Source of the DNA: Serratia marcescens | Lineage (GTDB): Bacteria; Pseudomonadota; Gammaproteobacteria; Enterobacterales; Enterobacteriaceae | NCBI RefSeq assembly: GCF_001902635.1 | Contig: NZ_MJAO01000008.1 | Location: forward strand, 124,001 to 188,000 | Direction: 5' to 3' | DNA length: 64,000 bases | Shown here: piece after piece, positions 1 to 8,732 of the stretch | Numbering within the stretch: the stretch's first letter is position 1 | Layout of the letters: each line of letters begins with the position of its first letter | Position numbers and translations under genes: made by a program | Notes under the pieces: model-generated | What the model was told of the DNA's origin: nothing | The model's database searches: none | What the model saw: the letters and a program-made list of their open reading frames with translations, nothing else

Positions 1-1
1 T

Positions 2-727
2 TCAGATTCGACGATAAATCAAACAATTAAATCCATTCGCCAGAAAATTAGCGACACGGAACATACGCTTATCAGAACTATTCCTCGTTTGGGTTACAAG
101 GTGGAAAATCAAGCGGTTTTTCACTTTATATCCGAAGATGAAGACTACGCCGCTGATGATATATTAAATGCTGACGATGATATTAGCGTTGATATTCAAG
201 CAGAACTTTCTGAAAGTGAAAGTGAATCGCCAGATGCAAACGACGAAAAAATAGTTAAGCCGCGAAAATCGACTATTGTCGCTGCACCTGTCGCGGCGGT
301 GGAGCCACCCAAAGAACCGGTCAGTGAAAAGAAGTCGGCGGCGGCGCGTCGCTTTTTCAGCATCCCCGCCAGCCGTGTGGTGAAATACCTGACGGTATTC
401 GCGTCTTTGCTGGTTATTTCACATTTTTCATATGTGCTGGGTAACCAAACCCGTCCACCGGTGATCAACGATATTCAGAACAACACGCGCGTCGTGTTGA
501 CGCTGACGTTGAATAACCCCCATACCAACAGCCCGCAAACCCTGTTCTGTCTTTACCAGGGGGAGAACATGGAGCAGGCGACGATCGAGTGTGTCGATCC
601 CAAGCAAGGCCAGCTGAAATTGCCGGTAAAATATGAGGCATCTTCTACGCCGGGTAAAGGTCAGATTAATCTCATATTACCGAATAAAACCTTGCAATAT
701 CAAGTTGCTTACGATGTTAAAAATTAG
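2..727 (+). CDS. ToxR/CadC-type membrane-anchored transcriptional regulator (5' partial)
   Basis: The open frame runs in from the window edge, so the N-terminus is missing. The first 30 residues (RQKISDTEHTLIRTIPRLGY) are the end of an OmpR/PhoB-type winged helix with its typical recognition-wing ending. An acidic, low-complexity linker follows, then one membrane segment at about residues 126-147 (VVKYLTVFASLLVISHFSYV) and a periplasmic domain of about 95 residues. Cytoplasmic wing, one membrane span and periplasmic sensor is the ToxR/CadC design, in which the regulator senses an envelope signal directly. Target and signal are unknown. It sits upstream of the exopolysaccharide locus, but a 179-bp gap separates it from the next gene, so a regulatory link is only a guess. 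Confidence 0.85.
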   Translation, partial: SDSTINQTIKSIRQKISDTEHTLIRTIPRLGYKVENQAVFHFISEDEDYAADDILNADDDISVDIQAELSESESESPDANDEKIVKPRKSTIVAAPVAAVEPPKEPVSEKKSAAARRFFSIPASRVVKYLTVFASLLVISHFSYVLGNQTRPPVINDIQNNTRVVLTLTLNNPHTNSPQTLFCLYQGENMEQATIECVDPKQGQLKLPVKYEASSTPGKGQINLILPNKTLQYQVAYDVKN

Positions 728-906
728 CGCTGAATGAGGTTTTATCTTTGGCGATATTTTCACATGCGGTGAAATCTTTTATTTCATTATTTGTTATTTG
801 AAAGCCAGGTTCGATTTGTCCAGTCTGGAACTCATTACCTAACGCGTATTAGCGTCCTGTCTCAACGGTGTGACGGGAATAATGAGAACCTGCTGAGTGA
901 CAAATT

Positions 907-1869
907 ATGGATAAGCGTAAAGTAGCTATTATCGGGGGTTCCGGTTTTATCGGAACACGTCTGGCGAAACGTCTCAGTGCGCGCGATGACCTGACGTTGG
1001 TCATCGTCGATAAGCAACCCAGCGCACATTTTCCGGCGCTTTATCAGTATGGTGATGTGACTCAGCCCCAAACCTTGCAGCAGCCGCTGACGGGCTGCGA
1101 CGCCATCATTAACCTGGCGGCGGAGCATCAGGACAATGTCGACCCTATTTCGCTCTATTATCAGGTCAATGTCGAAGGCGCGCGCCATGTTTGCATGACC
1201 GCCTCCGCGTTGAACATCCGCCAAATCATTTTTACCTCTTCGGTCGCCGTTTACGGTTTCGTTAAACAAGAAACCGGCGAAGAGGGCCGCTTCGAACCTT
1301 TCAACCATTACGGCAAGTCCAAGCTCGAAGCGGAATACGTGTATGAGGCATGGCGCAAGGCCGATGGCGAAAACAAATTGACCATCATCCGTCCGACGGT
1401 GGTATTCGGCGAAGGCAACCGCGGTAACGTTTATAACCTGTTCCGCCAGATCGCCAGCGGCCGATTCGTGATGATCGGCAGCGGCAACAATATGAAGTCG
1501 ATGGCTTATGTCGAAAATATTGCCGCGCGGCTGGAACATGCGCTGGATCAGCAGTCGAGTTATCAAGTCAGCAACTATGTCGATAAACCTGACTTTACGA
1601 TGAATCAACTGGTCGAGGTTATTTCCTCTTCTCTTGGCAGAGAAAATAAGACGATTCGCATTCCGTACGCCTTGGGAATATGCGGCGCAACCGCATTGGA
1701 TGTCGTGAGTAAAATAAGTCGTAAAAAATTTCCAATCAGCCGCGTCAGGGTGCAGAAATTTTGCGCCAAAACGCAATTTAAAAGCAATGTGCAGAATAAT
1801 TTCGTGGCGCCGGTCGAACTTGATTTGGCAATCGAAAAAACCATTAAGCATGAGTTTTCTGACAGATAA
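907..1869 (+). CDS. NAD-dependent epimerase/dehydratase (extended SDR family)
   Basis: A 320-residue extended short-chain dehydrogenase/reductase. The N-terminus has the Rossmann motif GGSGFIG, the middle has a Ser-Ser-Val-Ala-Val-Tyr strand end, and the YxxxK catalytic pair is in HYGKSK. These are the features of sugar-nucleotide 4-epimerases and dehydratases acting on UDP- or GDP-sugars. The gene lies just before the JUMPstart element and exopolysaccharide operon, on the same strand, so supplying or modifying a sugar nucleotide for that polymer is likely. Substrate cannot be read from sequence. The C-terminal 80 residues are more AT-rich in codon use than the genes downstream. It is separated from the operon by 172 bp and may have its own promoter. 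Confidence 0.8.
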   Translation: MDKRKVAIIGGSGFIGTRLAKRLSARDDLTLVIVDKQPSAHFPALYQYGDVTQPQTLQQPLTGCDAIINLAAEHQDNVDPISLYYQVNVEGARHVCMTASALNIRQIIFTSSVAVYGFVKQETGEEGRFEPFNHYGKSKLEAEYVYEAWRKADGENKLTIIRPTVVFGEGNRGNVYNLFRQIASGRFVMIGSGNNMKSMAYVENIAARLEHALDQQSSYQVSNYVDKPDFTMNQLVEVISSSLGRENKTIRIPYALGICGATALDVVSKISRKKFPISRVRVQKFCAKTQFKSNVQNNFVAPVELDLAIEKTIKHEFSDR

Positions 1870-1987
1870 CTTAACCACACGCTGACGTTATTTATATGTG
1901 CCCGCTGGCAAGCGGATAAATCTGCATTTTTCAGGATTAACTCGTGACGAATTATATCCTGGCAGGATCAATTTTGTTTTTTAGTAG

Positions 1988-2023
1988 CGCATTGGGAGCT
2001 GTAACTCAAGGGCGGTAGCGTGC
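1988..2023 (+). promoter_or_regulatory. JUMPstart element with ops site (RfaH recruitment)
   Basis: The non-coding stretch before the first transferase gene contains GGAGCTGTAACTCAAGGGCG followed by GTAGCGTG. This matches the JUMPstart sequence found ahead of enterobacterial O-antigen, capsule and exopolysaccharide operons. The ops core GGCGGTAGCGTG is at 2011-2022. In known systems ops pauses RNA polymerase and loads RfaH, which suppresses termination across long operons. The downstream operon is about 13 kb, consistent with that need. The element ends only about 20 bp before the first start codon. Confidence 0.85.
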
Positions 2024-2041
2024 TTATTCGCTGGAGGAACG

Positions 2042-3091
2042 ATGTTATATCAACTGAGCGTGATATTTGTGCTGGCGGCGGCGCTGGTGGTGGTTGCCCG
2101 CCGAGCCGCATTGGCGGTGGGGTTGGTGGATAAGCCCAATGCGCGCAAGCAACATCAGGGGCATATCCCGCTGGTCGGCGGTATCGCCGTGTACCTGACG
2201 CTGATGCTGGTGACGCTGTGGCAACCCGCCTGGCTGCCTGACAGCACGGTTTACTTACTGTGCGTGACGGCATTAGTGGTGTTGGGTGTCCTGGATGACC
2301 GCTTTGATCTGCCCGTGGCGCCGCGCGTCATGGTGCAGGGAGGGATCGCGCTGGCGATGATGCTGGCGGCAGGGATGCAACTCTCTACGTTGGGGTCTGT
2401 CTGGGGGCATCAGGAAGTGATGCTCGGCTATGGTGCCTTGTTGCTCACGCCGCTGGCGGTGTGGGGAGCGATCAATGCCTACAACATGGTGGACGGCATT
2501 GACGGGCAGTTGGGCGCCTTGTCCTGCGTCACCTTTGTCGCGCTGGCCATTCTGTTCGGGTTGGGCGGCAGGGAAGACCTGGCGCTGTGGTGTCTGGGCC
2601 TGACTGTCGCTCTGGCGGCTTACCTGTTGTTCAACCTGAGCCTGTTCGGTGCGCGCAACAAGATATTCATGGGCGACGCCGGCAGCATGGTGATCGGCTT
2701 CAGCGTGCTGTGGCTGGTGTTGCTGGCGACGCAGGGGCCGCAGGCGGTGATGCGCCCGGTGACCGCGCTGTGGCTGATCGCCATTCCGCTGATGGATATG
2801 GTGACCGTGATGGTACGCCGCCTGCTGCGCCGCCAAAGCCCATTTAAAGCGGGGCGCGACCATTTGCATCACATCCTGATGCGCCGCGGGCTCAATGCGC
2901 GCCAGGCGCTGGCGATGAGCACGATGCTGGCGGTAACGCTGGCCTGCATCGGCATCTGCAGCGAAGTATTGAAGCTGCAAGAGAACCTGATGCTGGTGGC
3001 GTTCCTGCTCTGTTTCTGCGGCTATTTCGCCATGCTGCGCGAGCCGCGTCAGGCGACGGTGCTCAGCGATAATCCGACCGTTGGCCGTTAA
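2042..3091 (+). CDS. WecA-type undecaprenyl-phosphate sugar-1-phosphate transferase, initiating enzyme
   Basis: A 349-residue multi-spanning membrane protein of glycosyltransferase family 4 (MraY/WecA type). Visible family motifs are LDDRFDLP (the DDxxD-like metal site), NAYNMVDGIDG (the conserved N-x-x-x-D-G-I-D-G loop), FMGDAGS and the histidine motif DHLHHIL. WecA-type enzymes move a HexNAc-1-phosphate from its UDP-sugar to undecaprenyl phosphate on the inner membrane, which starts repeat-unit assembly. It is the first gene after JUMPstart with a good ribosome site (GGAGG). It is probably a dedicated paralogue for this polymer rather than the enterobacterial-common-antigen WecA, because no ECA genes flank it. 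The sugar is inferred only by family. Confidence 0.88.
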   Translation: MLYQLSVIFVLAAALVVVARRAALAVGLVDKPNARKQHQGHIPLVGGIAVYLTLMLVTLWQPAWLPDSTVYLLCVTALVVLGVLDDRFDLPVAPRVMVQGGIALAMMLAAGMQLSTLGSVWGHQEVMLGYGALLLTPLAVWGAINAYNMVDGIDGQLGALSCVTFVALAILFGLGGREDLALWCLGLTVALAAYLLFNLSLFGARNKIFMGDAGSMVIGFSVLWLVLLATQGPQAVMRPVTALWLIAIPLMDMVTVMVRRLLRRQSPFKAGRDHLHHILMRRGLNARQALAMSTMLAVTLACIGICSEVLKLQENLMLVAFLLCFCGYFAMLREPRQATVLSDNPTVGR

Positions 3092-3098
3092 TCCTCTC

Positions 3099-3120
3099 AC
3101 GGGCTGCGGCGGCAGCCCGT
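3099..3120 (+). other. intercistronic stem-loop in the exopolysaccharide operon
   Basis: ACGGGCTGC, a GGCG loop and GCAGCCCGT form a perfect 9-bp stem between the initiating transferase gene and wza. No T-run follows, so it is more likely a processing or stability element, or an attenuator overcome by RfaH, than a full terminator. Confidence 0.5.
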
Positions 3121-3136
3121 CTATCACGGTACTTCC

Positions 3137-4270
3137 ATGAATTTTCATTTGCCCCTTTTGATGCCGTTGGTCTGCACCTCCGCGCTGTTGAGCGGTTGTA
3201 CGGTGGTCCCCGGCTCGCATTTACCTACCAGCGGAAAAGCCATCGTCGTGCAGCAAGATGACGACTTCGATTTGAATAGCCAGGTACAGGTCTACCGCAT
3301 GTCGCCGATGCTGCTACAGAAAATGCGGCGTGTAGAACCGGTCGCCCGGCCGAACCCGGCGCTGGACCAGCGGTTGCAGAATTATCAATACCGCATTGGC
3401 ATCGGTGACGTGTTGAACGTCACCGTCTGGGATCACCCCGAGTTGACTACGCCGGCCGGGCAGTACCGCAGCGCCAGCGACACCGGCAACTGGGTGCATG
3501 CGGATGGCACGATCTTTTATCCCTATATCGGGCGAGTGGCGGTGATGGGCAAGACCGTCACCGAAGTGCGCAGCCTGATCGCCGGCCGTCTGGCGAAGTA
3601 TGTGGAAAGCCCGCAGGTGGACGTCAGCATCGCCGCTTTCCGCTCGCAGAAGGCTTATGTGACCGGCGAAGTGAAAACCTCTGGCCAACAGGCAATCACC
3701 AACGTGCCGTTGACCATTCTGGACGCGATCAATGCCGCCGGCGGCCTGACGGACAATGCCGACTGGCGCAACGTGGTGCTGACCCATGCGGGCAAGGAGC
3801 AGGCGATCTCGCTGCAGGCGCTGATGCAACGCGGCGACATCAGCCAGAATGCGCTGCTGCAGCCCGGCGATATCCTCTACGTACCGCGCAATGACGAACT
3901 GAAAGTGTTCGTGATGGGTGAGGTCGGCAAACAAACGACGCTGAAGATGGATCGCAGCGGCATGACCCTGGCCGAAGCGCTCGGTTCGTCCGAAGGGATC
4001 AGCCAGACGGTGGCCGACGCGACCGGGGTGTTCGTGATCCGGCCGAGCGGCGGCAAACCACCGCAGCGGCTGGCGACCCTGTATCAGTTCGATCTCTCCG
4101 ACGCCAGCGCGCTGGCGATGGGCGCCGAATTTCAGCTGGAACCTTACGACGTCGTGTACGTCACCGCGGCGCCGATCGCGCGCTGGAACCGTTTGATCAG
4201 TCAGCTGGTGCCGACCATCAGCAGCTTTAACGATCTCAGCGAGGCTACCTTGCGCGTGCGCAACTGGTAA
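3137..4270 (+). CDS. wza: Wza-type outer-membrane polysaccharide export lipoprotein
   Basis: A 377-residue lipoprotein; the signal peptide ends in the lipobox LLSG-C with the acylated cysteine at residue 21. The body carries the polysaccharide-export (PES) domain ([19 protein letters not shown]) followed by SLBB-like repeats ([23 protein letters not shown]). The C-terminal helix region ([18 protein letters not shown]) fits the outer-membrane alpha-helical barrel of Wza. Wza octamers form the export channel for group 1 capsule and colanic-acid-type polymers and work with the Wzc kinase encoded immediately downstream. Length matches E. coli Wza (379). A Wzb phosphatase gene normally sits between wza and wzc; here only 27 bp separate them. 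Confidence 0.92.
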   Translation: MNFHLPLLMPLVCTSALLSGCTVVPGSHLPTSGKAIVVQQDDDFDLNSQVQVYRMSPMLLQKMRRVEPVARPNPALDQRLQNYQYRIGIGDVLNVTVWDHPELTTPAGQYRSASDTGNWVHADGTIFYPYIGRVAVMGKTVTEVRSLIAGRLAKYVESPQVDVSIAAFRSQKAYVTGEVKTSGQQAITNVPLTILDAINAAGGLTDNADWRNVVLTHAGKEQAISLQALMQRGDISQNALLQPGDILYVPRNDELKVFVMGEVGKQTTLKMDRSGMTLAEALGSSEGISQTVADATGVFVIRPSGGKPPQRLATLYQFDLSDASALAMGAEFQLEPYDVVYVTAAPIARWNRLISQLVPTISSFNDLSEATLRVRNW

Positions 4271-4297
4271 GTCCGCAGGGTGAATAAGGAACAGAAG

Positions 4298-6466
4298 ATG
4301 AAAAACAATGCGCTGTCCGTGGTGGTGGCCGAGCAAGATGAAAAGCTGGAGTGGGAGCGCCTGGTAGGGCCGCTGTGGGACAACCGCTGGCGGATCGCCA
4401 TCGTGACCGGCGTGGCCGGCGCGCTGGGCGTCGCCTATGCCCTGTTGGCCACCCCGGTGTACCAGGCTACCGCGCTGGTGCAGGTGGAGAAGCAGTTGTC
4501 CGGCGATTCGCTGCTGCGTGACACGCTCGACAGCTCGCTGGGGCAAAACTCGGCGACGCAGGATGAGGTCACGTTGGCCAAGTCGCGCTATGTGCTCGGC
4601 AAAACGGTGGACACCCTCGGCCTGACGGTGCGCGTCAGCCCGGACTATTTTCCGGTGTTCGGCAAAGGATTTGCCCGCCTCAGCGGCGAGAAGCCGCCGG
4701 TGTTGAACATTGCCTCGCTGACGACGCCGCCGGACATGCAGGGCGAAGCGCTGACGCTGACGGTGCGTGATGGGCAGCATTACGAGCTGAGCCATGAAGG
4801 CGCCAAACTGTTCAGCGGCGTAGTGGGGCAGCCGGTGGCGCAGGGCGGTTGGAACATGACCGTCTCGGCGTTGGAGGCGGCGCCGGGCGCCAGTTTCACC
4901 GTGGTCAAAGTCGCGCGTCAAAAGGCGGTGGACGATCTGCGCAAGTACCTGGACGTGGTGCAGGGCGGCAAAGACAGCGGCATCATGACCTTCACGCTGC
5001 CAAGCGAAGATCCGCAGCGCGCCGAAGCGGTGCTGAAGAACATCACCGACAACTACCTGCAGCAGAACGTGGACCGCAAGACGGAAGAGGCGCAGCGGAT
5101 GCTGGCGTTCCTGCAAGAGCAGCTGCCGCAAACGCAAACCTCGTTGAACAACGCGGAAACACAGCTCAATCAGTTCCGCCAGCAAAACGACTCGGTGGAT
5201 CTGTCGCTGGAAGCCAAATCGGTGTTGGACACCCAGGTGCAACTCGAGTCCCAGCTCAACGAACTGACCTTCAAGGAAGCGGAGATCTCCAAACTCTATA
5301 CCCGTGCGCATCCGGCCTACCGGGCGCTGCTGGAAAAGCGTGCCACGCTCGAAGCGGAAAAGGCGCGGCTGGGTAAACAGGTGCAGACGCTGCCGAAAAT
5401 GCAGCAGGAAATCCTGCGTCTTACCCGCGACGTACAGGTGGATCAGCAGGTTTACATGCAGCTGATGAACAAGCAGCAGGAGCTGAGCATCAGCAAGGCC
5501 GGCACGGTGGGCAACATCCGCATCGTCGACGAAGCGGAAACCGCCATCCGGCCGATTCAACCGCAAAAGATGCTGATCGTGCTGCTGGCGCTGATGCTGG
5601 GCGCGGGGGGTGCCGCCGCCGTGGTGCTGCTGCGTGCGGCTTTCCATCGCGGTATCAATGACATCGATACCCTGGAGAAGCGGGGCATTAACGTCTACGC
5701 CACCGTGCCGCTGTCGCCGTGGCAGGTGAAGCGCAACCGCGAGCAGCGTCAGCTGCTGCCGAAATCCGGCGGCCGCCGTTTGCCGATCCTGGCGGTGGCC
5801 GAGCCGACGGATCTGTCGGTGGAGGCGATCCGCAGCCTGCGTACCAGCCTGCATTTCGCCATGTTGGAGGCTAAAAACAACATTCTGATGGTCTCCGGCG
5901 CCAGCCCGGAAAGCGGCAAGAGCTTTACCAGCACCAACCTGGCGGTGGTGGTGGCGCAGGCCGGGCAGCGGGTGCTGTTGATCGACGCGGATATGCGCAA
6001 AGGCTTCCTGCACCGCTGGTTGGCGGACGACGCGCATCAAGGATTGTCCGACATGTTAGTGGGCAACGTGATGGCGGAAGCGGCGGTGCGGAAAACCGCC
6101 ATCGCCAATCTGGACTTCGTGCCACGCGGCCAGGTGCCGCCAAACCCGTCCGAACTGCTGATGCACCGTCGTTTCGCCGACTTCCTGCGTTGGGCCGGGC
6201 AAAACTATGATCTGGTGCTGATCGACACGCCGCCGATCCTGGCGGTAACGGACGCGGCGATCGTCGGCAATCACGCCGGTACGTCGCTGCTGGTGGTGCG
6301 TTTTGAGGTGAATACCGTCAAGCAGATCGAAACCAGCATGCGTCGTTTCGAACAGAACGGGGTGGCGATCAAAGGCGTGATCCTCAACGGCATGGTGAAA
6401 AAATCCGCCGCCGATGCGGGCTACTACGCGTTTGCCTATCCGAGCCATCAGGAAAAGGTGCCGTAA
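4298..6466 (+). CDS. wzc: Wzc-type tyrosine autokinase / chain-length co-polymerase
   Basis: A 722-residue bacterial tyrosine kinase of the Wzc type. It has an N-terminal Wzz domain between two membrane segments, a long coiled-coil periplasmic region (about residues 190-390) and a cytoplasmic BY-kinase domain. Walker A is SGASPESGKS near residue 533, Walker A' is VLLIDADMR and Walker B is LVLIDTPP. I chose ATG 4298 over an upstream GTG at 4280 because AAGGA lies at proper distance from it. The C-terminal tyrosine cluster is short: only GYYAFAYPS, three tyrosines, against a longer Tyr-rich tail in E. coli Wzc. Wzc cycles between phosphorylated and unphosphorylated forms to control polymerisation and export with Wza; no phosphatase gene is in the operon. 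Confidence 0.92.
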   Translation: MKNNALSVVVAEQDEKLEWERLVGPLWDNRWRIAIVTGVAGALGVAYALLATPVYQATALVQVEKQLSGDSLLRDTLDSSLGQNSATQDEVTLAKSRYVLGKTVDTLGLTVRVSPDYFPVFGKGFARLSGEKPPVLNIASLTTPPDMQGEALTLTVRDGQHYELSHEGAKLFSGVVGQPVAQGGWNMTVSALEAAPGASFTVVKVARQKAVDDLRKYLDVVQGGKDSGIMTFTLPSEDPQRAEAVLKNITDNYLQQNVDRKTEEAQRMLAFLQEQLPQTQTSLNNAETQLNQFRQQNDSVDLSLEAKSVLDTQVQLESQLNELTFKEAEISKLYTRAHPAYRALLEKRATLEAEKARLGKQVQTLPKMQQEILRLTRDVQVDQQVYMQLMNKQQELSISKAGTVGNIRIVDEAETAIRPIQPQKMLIVLLALMLGAGGAAAVVLLRAAFHRGINDIDTLEKRGINVYATVPLSPWQVKRNREQRQLLPKSGGRRLPILAVAEPTDLSVEAIRSLRTSLHFAMLEAKNNILMVSGASPESGKSFTSTNLAVVVAQAGQRVLLIDADMRKGFLHRWLADDAHQGLSDMLVGNVMAEAAVRKTAIANLDFVPRGQVPPNPSELLMHRRFADFLRWAGQNYDLVLIDTPPILAVTDAAIVGNHAGTSLLVVRFEVNTVKQIETSMRRFEQNGVAIKGVILNGMVKKSAADAGYYAFAYPSHQEKVP

Positions 6467-6470
6467 CTGC

Positions 6471-7760
6471 ATGAAAGCGATGCTGATGAACTCTTTGTGG
6501 TTGATGCTGGAGCGGGTATCACTGAGTCTGTCGGGGATTTTCGTTTCGGTGTATGTCGCGCGCTATCTGGGGCCGGCGCAATACGGCTTGATCAACTATC
6601 TGCTGTCGGTGATCGCCATCGCCGTGCCGCTGGTGCAGCTGGGGGCGGACGCGGTGTTGTTCAACCGCGTCGCCAAACGGCGCCGCAGCGGCATGCGGCT
6701 GATGCTGGCCTCGATGCGCATCCGCCGCCAGCTGTTCGCGCTGATCGCGCTGCCGCTGATGGCGTGGACCTTGCTGACGCAGGATCGCACCAGCCAAATC
6801 ATGATGCTGCTGATGTTGATCAGCGCGTATTTCTCCGTGCAGGACGTGTACAAAATCTATTACGACGCCTTGCTGAAATCGAAGCTGAATACGCTGATCA
6901 ACAACGTAGCGCTGGTGCTGTCGATCGTGATGCGGTTGGGGATGGTGTACGCGCAACTGCCGCTGGAATGGTTCGCGCTGCCCTACGTGCTGAGCAGCCT
7001 GCTGCCTTACGCGGTGCGCTGGGTGCTGTTTCGTCGCGAGCAGGAGGGGATGCCTGCGATCAACGGCAGGCACAAGCGGCGCTACGGCCGTTACCTGTTC
7101 AGCGTTGGGCTGCCGTTGGCCATTTCCAGCCTGTCGATCGTCGTCTATACGCGCATCGATCAGATCATGCTCGGCAATGCACTGGGAGAGCACAGCGTTG
7201 GGCTGTACAGCGCCGCCATTACGCTGAGCCAGGGGTGGGTGTTCGTGCCCATCGCGCTGATCATGTCGATGATGCCGAGCGTGGCGAATGCCGACTCGGA
7301 AGAGGAACAAGAGGAGCGCATCCGCCAGCTGTATCTGGTGGTGTTGGTGCTTTCCGTGCCGGTGATCGTGCTGCTGTCGCTGTTTCCGCAGCAGATCGTG
7401 ACGCTGATGTTTGGCGAAAGTTACCGGCAAACGGCAACCATTCTGGCGTTGTGTGCGGTGACGTCGCTGTTCTCGGTGATGGGGACGGTGTCCTACCGCG
7501 CCATTGTGCTGTTCGGCGGTTATCGATTCATCGCCGTCAAAATGCCGCTGGCGGCGTTGGCCAATGTGGCGATGAATTTCATCCTGATCCCGCGTTACGG
7601 GATCCTGGGGGCGGCCATATCGACGCTGATCACGGAATTCATTTCATTCTTTGTGCTCAACAGTTTTTTCAGGAGAGGAAAAATTACGCGCTTGCAGGTG
7701 ACTTGCTATCGGTGTTTACCGCAATTAATAGGAAAGGTACGAGAAATATATGTTAAATAA
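6471..7760 (+). CDS. Wzx-type flippase / polysaccharide biosynthesis membrane protein
   Basis: A 429-residue protein with about 12 to 14 hydrophobic segments spread over its whole length, typical of the MATE/MOP superfamily oligosaccharide flippases (RfbX/Wzx). The N-terminus (NSLWLMLERVSLSLSGIFVSVYVARYLGP) is the family's standard opening helix. It would move undecaprenyl-linked repeat units across the inner membrane. ATG 6471 lies 4 bp after the wzc stop, with an AGGAAAAGG ribosome site inside the end of wzc; an upstream GTG-type start is less likely. The 3' end overlaps the next gene by 11 bp, so the two are co-translated. The last 100 bp are AT-richer than the rest, marking a composition shift into the next gene. 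Confidence 0.88.
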   Translation: MKAMLMNSLWLMLERVSLSLSGIFVSVYVARYLGPAQYGLINYLLSVIAIAVPLVQLGADAVLFNRVAKRRRSGMRLMLASMRIRRQLFALIALPLMAWTLLTQDRTSQIMMLLMLISAYFSVQDVYKIYYDALLKSKLNTLINNVALVLSIVMRLGMVYAQLPLEWFALPYVLSSLLPYAVRWVLFRREQEGMPAINGRHKRRYGRYLFSVGLPLAISSLSIVVYTRIDQIMLGNALGEHSVGLYSAAITLSQGWVFVPIALIMSMMPSVANADSEEEQEERIRQLYLVVLVLSVPVIVLLSLFPQQIVTLMFGESYRQTATILALCAVTSLFSVMGTVSYRAIVLFGGYRFIAVKMPLAALANVAMNFILIPRYGILGAAISTLITEFISFFVLNSFFRRGKITRLQVTCYRCLPQLIGKVREIYVK

Positions 7761-8598
7761 TCTGGTGAAAGGGTTGTACCGGCGTATGCCCGATGCATTA
7801 TATCATCAGTTAAAATATGCGATGTTTTTCCACAAGGTACCGCATTTGGCCAATCCGGTGGGGTACAGCGAAAAATTGATGCGTAGGAAAGTTTATCCAC
7901 TGGCGATATATACGCAGTTATCCGATAAGTATCGGGTGAGAGAGTATATTGAACAGCTATGGGGTAAAGAGTATTTGATCGATCTTTACGCACACGGCAA
8001 AGAGCTGACGGAAGAAATGTATCAGCAGCTGCCAGACGCCTTTGTCATTAAGGCGAATCACGGCAGCGGTTATAACAAGCTGGTATTTGATAAAAGCCAA
8101 ACCAGTTTCAATGAGCTGCGGGTGCTGACCAACTGCTGGTTGCGGCAAAGCTTTTATCAGGTTTATCGCGAACGTCATTATAAAGACATTCCCCCCTGCA
8201 TCATGGCGGAAAGAATGTTGATTGACGAAGGGCAAATACCGAACGATATCAAGATCCACTGTTTCAATCTCGACGGCGAGGTACGCTTCTTTATTCAGAT
8301 CGACTATCAGCGCTTTATCGATCATCGCCGCGATTTCTTTGATGCCGACTGGAACCGCACCGAGATCCGCATGGGCGTACCGAACAGCGACGTGCCGATG
8401 TCACGTCCCAGCCGGCTCGCGGACATGCTGCGGCTGGCGCGCCAGGTGGCAGAACAATTCTCGTATGTACGTGTCGATTTTTATCAGGTGCAGGATCGCA
8501 TTTATTTTGGCGAACTGACATTCACCCCGGGGGCCGGGCTACAACGGCTGAAACCAGAAACGATTGAGCAAGAGTGGGGAGGGTATTTCCATACGTAG
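7750..8598 (+). CDS. ATP-grasp-fold (TupA-like) polysaccharide biosynthesis protein
   Basis: A 282-residue protein matching the TupA-like ATP-grasp family found in teichuronic-acid and capsule clusters. Visible features are the opening NPVGYSEKLMRRKV, the FVIKANHGSGYNKLV strand-loop that resembles the ATP-grasp nucleotide-binding Gly-rich loop, a PNDIKIHCFNLDGEVRFFI strand and a C-terminal YVRVDFYQVQDRIYFGELTF acidic metal-site strand. Members are thought to attach amino acids or other groups to surface glycans, but activity is proven for few. Here it probably decorates the polymer. The gene is noticeably AT-richer than its neighbours and begins inside the flippase gene. Confidence 0.75.
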   Translation: MLNNLVKGLYRRMPDALYHQLKYAMFFHKVPHLANPVGYSEKLMRRKVYPLAIYTQLSDKYRVREYIEQLWGKEYLIDLYAHGKELTEEMYQQLPDAFVIKANHGSGYNKLVFDKSQTSFNELRVLTNCWLRQSFYQVYRERHYKDIPPCIMAERMLIDEGQIPNDIKIHCFNLDGEVRFFIQIDYQRFIDHRRDFFDADWNRTEIRMGVPNSDVPMSRPSRLADMLRLARQVAEQFSYVRVDFYQVQDRIYFGELTFTPGAGLQRLKPETIEQEWGGYFHT

Positions 8599-8732
8599 CT
8601 GAAACAGGCCGTTGGCTGCGCGTACTCGACCCGAGGCGGGGGAATAACCGGGCAGGGATATGCTGCGATAACACATTTTTTCTCTGGCATTAGTCTGTAC
8701 TCGCCAGTTGATAATAGCTTTTGAGGTAATAA

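Noticed and set aside
4280-4297. GTG 4280 as the start of wzc
   Set aside because: The AAGGA ribosome site is positioned for ATG 4298, and the extra six residues have no family support.
3314-6040. 908-residue minus-strand open frame across wza and wzc
   Set aside because: It is antisense to two clear genes with motifs and ribosome sites, and its composition (His/Gln/Arg-rich) is that of a high-GC shadow frame.
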